18,124 nt of DNA from an uncultured Eubacteriales bacterium (GTDB lineage: Bacteria; Bacillota; Clostridia; Monoglobales; Monoglobaceae). Positions within the stretch are counted from its first letter, which is position 1; each line of letters opens with the position of its first letter. Below, piece after piece: positions 13,197 through 18,124 of the stretch. The DNA lies in assembly GCA_900545865.1 (NCBI GenBank), contig URAN01000060.1:1-18124 (forward strand), given 5' to 3'. The notes below the pieces were generated by a model. That model searched no databases. It was not told where the DNA came from and saw only the letters and a program-made list of their open reading frames with translations. Both the position numbers and the translations under genes were made by a program.

Positions 13197-15089
13197 TTAT
13201 CCGACAACCGACACGGCAAGGTCGCAGGTTTTATCAATGGTGTCAAGTGACGGCTTATCGTCAAATCTGACCGTTCTGTCGCTCGGAACGCTGTGCAGCT
13301 CGACTATGCGAATCGTATTTTCTTCTTTTAATAATTCGCCCGGAACATAAAGCGTTCCCTGCGGTCCGACAGACCAATACCTGCCGAGGTTAAAGCCGTT
13401 GATTTCGACAAATCCTTTTTCCCACCCCTCGGGGTTAAAGAATGTGTCTGTGCCGGGTTCGGCTTTAAACGTGCCCTCTAACACGGTCGGGCGGTTATCC
13501 TGTGCCGCAATGCCGAAATCGGTCTTGCTCATATCACAGCAAGGCAAGGCGATATTCGTCCACTTTGTCTTAAAGCCGTAATTCCACGGATAAAGCGTTC
13601 CGTCATCACAGACCGTTTCTATGCGGACATATCCGCAGATGCCCTTTTCTTCGTTCAGCATTGCACAGCCATAGTTCACACGTCCCATATTTTCAACGAG
13701 GATGTCAAGACGCGCGTCTTCTTTCGGCATATCAAATATCATCGGCTCGGATTTGCGGTCGCGCATTGCGCATCCTATGTACTTTCCGTTGACATAGACG
13801 GTTGCCCTGTCGTGCAAGCCCTCGATTGTCACCGCGCGTTTTTGGTCGTCCGTATATTTTATTACGGTTGAATAAAGCATAAAGCCATAGTCCAAGCCCA
13901 TATCTTCAAAGGTGAGCGGCATTCGCGAATCGCGTATGTCTTGTGCAAGATTCTCGGCGTTAGCGATAAAATCGGCCGCCTTTGTCAGCTTTACATTCTC
14001 TATTTTTTGCGTTTTGCATACATATCCGCCGTTATCGTCCGTTCCGCCGAATTCAAAGCCGTGAGATTCAAGATATTCTTTGAGAACCTGTTTGCATTGA
14101 TAATACTTTTCGGTCGGATAACCGTATTCGGTCACGGGTGCGTCAACGTCATAACTTGTTGCGAACGGTAAGTATCTGTTCTTTGCCCCGGGTGCGTCCG
14201 CGCCGTATCTTCCGACCAACGCGCCGTTGTAAAATCCGAAATTCGTTCCGCCGCAGAACATATAAAAGTTTAAGTATGCGCCCAATTCGAGGGAATTTTT
14301 ATAGAGCCGTGCGACATCCTCGGGTTTTTGTCTGAGAAAGTATCCGCCCCATTGCTGGCTTCGCCCCGCCCAGAATTCGGCAACGAATATCGGCTTGTCG
14401 GGCTGATATTTGTTAAGTGCGTTGATTGCCTCAACAGTAACCTCGTGAGTATCAAATGCCGTCCAGTATTCGGGGCGGCTGCCTGCCAACAATTTCTGCG
14501 GCTCTATTCCGTTTGCCGTGTAAAGCGGTACGTCAACCCCAAGCTCACTGAGCATATCCCCGACCGACTTGATATAATCATCGTCATCGGCGAAACTTCC
14601 GTATTCATTCTCGACCGCAACCGCGATAATCGGACCGCCGTTTGTCGAAAGATACGGTATAAACTCACGGGCAAGCCGCTCGTAATATCGGCGCAGACAC
14701 GCCATATATTCTTTGTTCAGTGTACGAATCTCCATATTTTCTTTTTTGATAAGCCAATACGGCAAGCCGCCGAAATCCCATTCCGAACACATATAAGGTG
14801 ACGGACGGAACATAACTTTAAGTCCTATTTCGCCGCACAGCCGTAAAAATTCGGCTAAATCGAGATTGCCGTCAAAGCAAAATTCACCTTCGCGCGGCTC
14901 GTGCATATTCCACGGAACATAGGTTTGTACCGCGGTCAGCCCGAAATCCTTCATTAATTGAAGGCGCCGCCGCCAGCCCTCTTTAAAAAATCTGAAATAG
15001 TGCATATCCCCGGACGCAAGATAAAACGGTTCGCCGTTTATCGTCAGCCCGTCTTTGTAAATTTCAAGTTTTTCACATTTATTTTTCAC
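13197..15089 (-). CDS. Glycoside hydrolase family 35 beta-galactosidase
   Basis: A retaining exo-beta-galactosidase, 630 residues. The N-terminal TIM barrel (about 8-330) has the GH35 substrate segment LASGDMHYFR (24-33), VPWNMHEPREGEF (58-70), RPSPYMCSEWDFGGLP (95-110), the acid/base Glu162 in ENEYGSF, and the nucleophile Glu238 in FVAEFW. Beta-sandwich/jelly-roll domains follow (about 380-600), with the GFNLGRYW-type motif near 560. There is no signal peptide, so it is probably cytoplasmic and acts on imported galactosyl oligosaccharides. The start is GTG 15089, 7 nt after GGAGG (15097-15101); no ATG is better placed. It is divergent from an AraC-family regulator that probably controls it. 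Exact substrate linkage is not deducible. Confidence 0.93.
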   Translation of the reverse strand: MKNKCEKLEIYKDGLTINGEPFYLASGDMHYFRFFKEGWRRRLQLMKDFGLTAVQTYVPWNMHEPREGEFCFDGNLDLAEFLRLCGEIGLKVMFRPSPYMCSEWDFGGLPYWLIKKENMEIRTLNKEYMACLRRYYERLAREFIPYLSTNGGPIIAVAVENEYGSFADDDDYIKSVGDMLSELGVDVPLYTANGIEPQKLLAGSRPEYWTAFDTHEVTVEAINALNKYQPDKPIFVAEFWAGRSQQWGGYFLRQKPEDVARLYKNSLELGAYLNFYMFCGGTNFGFYNGALVGRYGADAPGAKNRYLPFATSYDVDAPVTEYGYPTEKYYQCKQVLKEYLESHGFEFGGTDDNGGYVCKTQKIENVKLTKAADFIANAENLAQDIRDSRMPLTFEDMGLDYGFMLYSTVIKYTDDQKRAVTIEGLHDRATVYVNGKYIGCAMRDRKSEPMIFDMPKEDARLDILVENMGRVNYGCAMLNEEKGICGYVRIETVCDDGTLYPWNYGFKTKWTNIALPCCDMSKTDFGIAAQDNRPTVLEGTFKAEPGTDTFFNPEGWEKGFVEINGFNLGRYWSVGPQGTLYVPGELLKEENTIRIVELHSVPSDRTVRFDDKPSLDTIDKTCDLAVSVVG

Positions 15090-15130
15090 TTTTATTCCTC
15101 CAATGTAAAATATTATTGTATGTTATATGT

Positions 15131-15174
15131 ATTATAATCGGTATTTGCTGATTTTACAATGCTTAATCATGCTT
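15131..15174 (-). promoter_or_regulatory. GH35 promoter with tandem repeats upstream
   Basis: On the minus strand, TTGTAA (15154-15159), a 17-nt spacer, then TATAAT (15131-15136). The -10 is perfect and the -35 is 4 of 6. Immediately upstream lie two direct copies of ATGCTT in plus-strand reading (15159-15164 and 15169-15174), one helical turn apart and overlapping the -35 edge. This is where an AraC-type activator would bind. The operator call is inference. Confidence 0.5.
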
Positions 15175-15201
15175 TAGATATGTAAAAAATTGCTTTTTTT
15201 A

Positions 15202-15230
15202 TTGACAAATTTAAATAAGTGATGCATAAT
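15202..15230 (+). promoter_or_regulatory. Promoter of the AraC-family regulator
   Basis: TTGACA (15202-15207), a 17-nt spacer, then CATAAT (15225-15230), giving a transcript that starts about 25 nt before the regulator ATG. The near-consensus form suggests constitutive or autoregulated expression. Confidence 0.7.
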
Positions 15231-15261
15231 ATGGGTATGGCGAAAAAAGGGGGAACAACCT

Positions 15262-16098
15262 ATGAATTGTATGCGCGCGTCAAATTATTTTGTAAAAGAG
15301 CCGCCGCTCAAAGAATTTTATATAAACAGCTGCGGCTATTTCAGCGAGATTGACAGAAAAACGGGAGCCAAAAGACCGAGCGGCAGACCCGACTGGCAGA
15401 TTATATGCGTGGTCGGCGGCGAAATATGGGTTGAATATGACGGAGTAAAGGCCGCGGTAAAATCGGGACAGGCGGTTGTGTTTGAGCCGCACGAACCGCA
15501 GATATACGGAAGCAATTGTCACGGCGAGGGGGCATATTATTGGATTCACTTTTCGGGTGACAGGGCAAAAGAAATTCTCGATGCGTGTTCGCTAAAGAGC
15601 GGCGGTGTGAGCGATGTCAATGCGGATAAATCCGATGTTGACTATATACTTGATATGATGACCGAGATAAACATAAAACCGCCGTGTTATCAGATGCGGC
15701 TTTTGTCGCTGTTCACAAGGCTTTTGACCGAGCTTAAACGCCGCGCCGACACATATGAGGCGGACGGATTCGGCTTTGAGAAAATACGCCCGGCGATTGC
15801 GGCAATGGAGAGGGAGACGGCGGCGATGTCATCGGTTGATGATTATGCCAAGCTGTGCCTTATGAGCAAATCGTATTTTATACATAAGTTCAAGGCGGTC
15901 ACGGGTAAAAGTCCGATGCAGTATAAAAATGCGATTGTGATGGAGAGGGCAAAGTCGCTTTTGAGAAACACATCGCTTTCGGTAGGTGAAATAGCCGAGA
16001 GCGTCGGAGTTTCGAATTCGCTTTATCTGAGCAAAAAGTTCGGAAAGGCGTTCGGATGTTCGCCGACCGAATACAGAAACAGACATAAATACAGATAA
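15262..16098 (+). CDS. AraC-family transcriptional regulator with cupin sensor domain
   Basis: A 278-residue two-domain regulator. The N-terminal cupin-like AraC ligand-binding domain spans about 15-135 (VGGEIWVEYDGVKAAVKSG, VVFEPHEPQIYG, YYWIHFSG). The C-terminal pair of helix-turn-helix motifs spans about 180-276: MSKSYFIHKFKAVTGKSPMQY as the first unit, then VGEIAESVGVSNSLYLSKKFGKAFGCSPTEYR, the AraC signature. ATG 15262 follows AGGGGG (15248-15253) by 8 nt. It is divergent from the GH35 gene across about 170 bp, so a sugar-responsive activator of that beta-galactosidase is the natural inference. The ligand is unknown. Confidence 0.92.
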   Translation: MNCMRASNYFVKEPPLKEFYINSCGYFSEIDRKTGAKRPSGRPDWQIICVVGGEIWVEYDGVKAAVKSGQAVVFEPHEPQIYGSNCHGEGAYYWIHFSGDRAKEILDACSLKSGGVSDVNADKSDVDYILDMMTEINIKPPCYQMRLLSLFTRLLTELKRRADTYEADGFGFEKIRPAIAAMERETAAMSSVDDYAKLCLMSKSYFIHKFKAVTGKSPMQYKNAIVMERAKSLLRNTSLSVGEIAESVGVSNSLYLSKKFGKAFGCSPTEYRNRHKYR

Positions 16099-16169
16099 AG
16101 ATTATTGCACTCCGAAATATTGGTGAAATAATTTGCGCGATATACGTCGGAATTTGGCTAAAATTTTGC

Positions 16170-16198
16170 TTGACGTGGGGTGCGGCTTGTGTTATAAT
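16170..16198 (+). promoter_or_regulatory. Promoter of guaB
   Basis: TTGACG (16170-16175), a 17-nt spacer, then TATAAT (16193-16198): one mismatch in twelve. Transcription should begin near 16205, leaving a leader of about 120 nt before guaB. Confidence 0.85.
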
Positions 16199-16200
16199 TA

Positions 16201-16262
16201 ATTCAATAAGTTCGTAAGCCGCAAAATGTGATGCAAAGCATTGACACGCGGCTATTTTTGAA
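16201..16262 (+). promoter_or_regulatory. Hairpin leader of guaB (possible attenuator)
   Basis: A compound stem-loop lies just after the predicted transcription start. AGCCGC (217-222 of the 16,000s) pairs with GCGGCT (248-253), then an AAAA/C internal loop, TGT with ACA, and ATGC-AAA-GCAT at the tip. It is followed directly by ATTTTT (16254-16259). ATTCAA and TTGAAT at 16201-16206 and 16259-16264 can add an outer stem. The stem-plus-U-run form resembles an intrinsic terminator inside the 5' leader, so premature termination of guaB is plausible. It may also end transcripts from the araC-type gene. No purine-riboswitch core is recognisable. Confidence 0.5.
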
Positions 16263-16323
16263 TATTATTTTATACATTAACTATTTATACTTACTGTTTT
16301 GATGAAAGGATGTGCTTTGATTA

Positions 16324-17787
16324 ATGAGAAGTGACAAATTTGGAAAAGAAGGTTTGACTTTTGATGATGTCCTGTTGGTTCCCCAAGAATCGGATTTTCA
16401 TCCGAAAGAGACTGACTTATCGACAAGACTTACCAACAAGATAAGGCTCGGAATTCCCATTATGACGGCGGCAATGGATACCGTTACCGAATCGTCAATG
16501 GCGATTGCGATTGCAAGAGAGGGCGGAATCGGTATTATTCATAAGAATATGTCGATTGAGGAACAGGCAAGCGAAGTCGATAAGGTTAAGCGCAGCGAGC
16601 ACGGCGTTATCGTTGACCCGTTTTTCCTGTCGCCCGACCATACCTTGCAGGACGCAGAGGATTTAATGGCAAAGTTCAAGATTTCGGGCGTTCCCATTAC
16701 CGAGAATAATAAGCTTGTCGGAATCCTCACGAACCGTGACTTAAAATTTGAGGTTGACTTCTCAAAGAAAATCAAAGAGTGTATGACGCACGAGAATCTT
16801 ATCACCGCGCCCGAGGGAACAACCCTTGACGAGGCAAAAGATATTCTGCGCCGTCATAAGATAGAAAAGCTTCCCATTGTTGATAAAGACGGCGGTCTTA
16901 AAGGCCTTATCACAATAAAGGATATTGAAAAAGCGGTACAATACCCCAACTCGGCGCGTGACGAAAACGGCAGATTGCTTGTCGGTGCGGCTCTCGGTGT
17001 TACCGCCGATGTGTTAGAGCGTGCAAAGTGCCTTGTTGCGGCAAAGGTTGACGTTGTGGTTCTTGACTCGGCTCACGGTCATTCGTATAATATTGCGAAC
17101 TGTTTGCGCAAGATAAAGAACGCTTTCCCCGACCTTCAGGTCATTGCGGGAAATATCGCAACGGCTGACGCGGCGGAATATCTGATTAAGGCCGGTGCGG
17201 ACGCGGTTAAGGTCGGCATAGGTCCGGGTTCAATCTGTACAACCCGTGTTGTTGCCGGAATCGGCGTTCCCCAGATTACCGCAATTTATGACGTTGCACA
17301 GGTGGCGCAAAAGTATAATATCCCTGTTATCGCCGACGGCGGTATCAAGTTTTCGGGCGATATTGTTAAGGCAATCGCGGCGGGTGCGGATGTCATTATG
17401 GCAGGCAGCATCCTTGCCGGATGTGAAGAAAGCCCCGGCGACAGCGAAATCTATCAGGGCAGACAGTTCAAAGTATACAGAGGAATGGGTTCTCTCGGCG
17501 CGATGAATGACGGAAGCAAAGACAGATACTTCCAAGAGGGCAATAAAAAGCTTGTTCCTGAGGGCGTAGAGGGTCGTGTTCCGTACAAAGGCCCGGTTTC
17601 GGATACGGTTTATCAGCTGCTCGGCGGTTTGCGTTCGGGTATGGGATATTGCGGAACGAAAACAATTGAGGACTTAAAAGAAAACGGTAAGTTTGTAAGA
17701 ATCACCGGTGCAGGTCTTAAAGAGAGCCATCCGCATGATGTGTTCATTACAAAAGAGGCACCTAACTATTCAAATAATAATATTTAA
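16324..17787 (+). CDS. guaB: Inosine-5'-monophosphate dehydrogenase
   Basis: Oxidises IMP to XMP with NAD+, the committed step of guanine nucleotide synthesis. The 487-residue protein has the bacterial IMPDH layout. The TIM barrel begins at LTFDDVLLVP (11-20) and is interrupted by a tandem CBS (Bateman) domain at about 95-205. Catalytic Cys305 is in GPGSICTTR, phosphate-binding segments are DGG (338-340) and AGS (360-362), GMGSLGAM is at 387-394, and the flap Arg401-Tyr402 is in KDRYFQ. All key residues are present. ATG 16324 has AAGGA at 16306-16310; the 13-nt spacing is long, but no other in-frame start exists. It is monocistronic, with its own promoter and a terminator. Confidence 0.97.
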   Translation: MRSDKFGKEGLTFDDVLLVPQESDFHPKETDLSTRLTNKIRLGIPIMTAAMDTVTESSMAIAIAREGGIGIIHKNMSIEEQASEVDKVKRSEHGVIVDPFFLSPDHTLQDAEDLMAKFKISGVPITENNKLVGILTNRDLKFEVDFSKKIKECMTHENLITAPEGTTLDEAKDILRRHKIEKLPIVDKDGGLKGLITIKDIEKAVQYPNSARDENGRLLVGAALGVTADVLERAKCLVAAKVDVVVLDSAHGHSYNIANCLRKIKNAFPDLQVIAGNIATADAAEYLIKAGADAVKVGIGPGSICTTRVVAGIGVPQITAIYDVAQVAQKYNIPVIADGGIKFSGDIVKAIAAGADVIMAGSILAGCEESPGDSEIYQGRQFKVYRGMGSLGAMNDGSKDRYFQEGNKKLVPEGVEGRVPYKGPVSDTVYQLLGGLRSGMGYCGTKTIEDLKENGKFVRITGAGLKESHPHDVFITKEAPNYSNNNI

Positions 17788-17798
17788 AGATATTTCAA

Positions 17799-17829
17799 AA
17801 CCAACCGCCCAAACACTGGGCGGTTGGTT
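17799..17829 (+). terminator. Terminator of guaB
   Basis: A 13-bp perfect stem (17799-17811 with 17817-17829, AACCAACCGCCCA and its complement) around a 5-nt loop. It begins 11 nt after the guaB stop codon. The following AATTTATAT is only partly U-rich. Confidence 0.85.
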
Positions 17830-17859
17830 AATTTATATCGTGTTTTTAATTTTTTGGTC

Positions 17860-17888
17860 TTGCAAAAATTTTGAGAGTGTGCTATAAT
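17860..17888 (+). promoter_or_regulatory. Promoter of the structured small RNA
   Basis: TTGCAA (17860-17865), a 17-nt spacer, then a perfect TATAAT (17883-17888). The predicted start near 17895 coincides with the first base of a long RNA stem. Confidence 0.75.
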
Positions 17889-17894
17889 AAAAAT

Positions 17895-18066
17895 GCCAAA
17901 TAAAACTATAAATATTTTACCTATGCGGTGTATGTGTTTTTTGTCTTTATGATAAAAATGCATATGCTCTGTTTCTGCATACACGTATAGGTATCGTAGT
18001 TTTGTTTGGCGACAAGTCAGAGCCTGCGTTTTTTGTGCGTCGGTTCTCGAATTGGCGCACTTTTTT
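17895..18066 (+). ncRNA. Structured small RNA, 6S-RNA-like rod
   Basis: A stretch of about 170 nt between its own promoter and an intrinsic terminator, with no convincing open frame. Bases 17895-17908 pair with 17997-18010 over 14 bp (GCCAAATAAAACTA with TAGTTTTGTTTGGC, one U-G). An asymmetric internal loop of 10 and 4 nt follows. A second stem pairs 17919-17934 with 17978-17992 over 15 bp with one bulged G. The 43-nt apical region (17935-17977) can form an 8-bp hairpin (TTTTTGTC/GATAAAAA). One long interrupted rod with a central bubble and a size near 170 nt recalls 6S RNA, which binds sigma-A RNA polymerase. A riboswitch for the next gene outside the window is an alternative. ncRNA likely; 6S identity uncertain. 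Confidence 0.6.
18035..18066 (+). terminator. Intrinsic terminator of the structured small RNA
   Basis: An 11-bp stem (18035-18045 with 18050-18060, with G-U pairs near the tip), CTCG loop, then six T residues at 18061-18066. AGAGCC (18019-18024) could instead pair with GGTTCT (18042-18047) in the terminator arm, a possible antiterminator. Confidence 0.85.
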
Positions 18067-18093
18067 AATTTGGCTCTTTTCTTTTTACCGTGA

Positions 18094-18124
18094 AAGTGGT
18101 ATAATAATAGCGGTGATGAAAATG
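18094..18124 (+). promoter_or_regulatory. Promoter pointing out of the right edge
   Basis: TATAAT at 18100-18105 is preceded by TG one base upstream (extended -10, TGGTATAAT); the -35 region (TTTTCT) is poor. It lies after the small-RNA terminator, which suggests the next gene has its own start and that the RNA upstream is an independent unit. No coding sequence can be called in the remaining bases. Confidence 0.5.

Noticed and set aside
16201..16323. Purine or ZTP riboswitch upstream of guaB
   Set aside because: The conserved loop and junction bases of the purine and ZTP aptamers are absent; only a hairpin with a U run is present.
17784..17984. 66-residue minus-strand open frame over the right-end RNA
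   Set aside because: It overlaps the guaB terminator, a consensus promoter and the paired stems of the RNA, and its composition (Lys/His/Ile-rich) looks like translated AT-rich non-coding DNA.
1..18124. CRISPR array, insertion sequence, toxin-antitoxin or defence system
   Set aside because: No regularly spaced repeats, transposase motifs or defence-protein motifs were found on either strand; all long coding regions are metabolic, regulatory or sporulation genes.

Overview
This window looks like a chromosomal segment of a spore-forming Firmicute of the class Clostridia, probably a gut or anaerobic lineage. The reasons are a full-length SpoIIE sporulation phosphatase preceded by a Spo0A-box-like site, strong GGAGG-type ribosome binding sites, consensus sigma-A promoters, Firmicute-style protein families and intrinsic terminators. 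This placement rests on family resemblance and signals, not on a database search. I see no transposase, tRNA, rRNA, CRISPR array or prophage block.

Layout. Bases 1-126 hold a long imperfect inverted repeat that runs off the left edge. It is followed by a cytoplasmic-type amidase_3 cell-wall hydrolase (plus strand) and its terminator. From 720 to about 10,110 everything lies on the minus strand. In transcription order it is a promoter, a Phe/Tyr-rich leader peptide with an attenuator, then aroF, tyrA, aroB, aroA, aroC, pheA, aroK, aroQ, aroE and a small MGMT-like gene. Next come spoIIE and a small tail-anchored protein (both minus). A GH35 beta-galactosidase (minus) is divergent from an AraC-family regulator (plus). 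guaB (IMP dehydrogenase, plus) follows, with its own promoter and a hairpin leader. The right end carries a promoter, a long-stem structured RNA and an intrinsic terminator, which together look like a stand-alone small RNA with 6S-like shape. A further promoter points out of the window.

How the genes work together. The aro block encodes all seven steps from PEP and erythrose-4-phosphate to chorismate, plus both prephenate branches: tyrA towards tyrosine and a fused chorismate mutase/prephenate dehydratase towards phenylalanine. No trp gene is present. The operon leader encodes a previously untracked 46-residue peptide whose residues 21-37 contain six Phe and four Tyr and no Trp. It is followed by a strong intrinsic terminator and a competing antiterminator. 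This matches the operon's end products and is the most striking find: a ribosome-mediated attenuator sensing charged tRNA-Phe and tRNA-Tyr for the whole common pathway. A second promoter in the 156-bp gap between aroB and aroA may keep the distal half (aroA to aroE) expressed when the leader terminates transcription.
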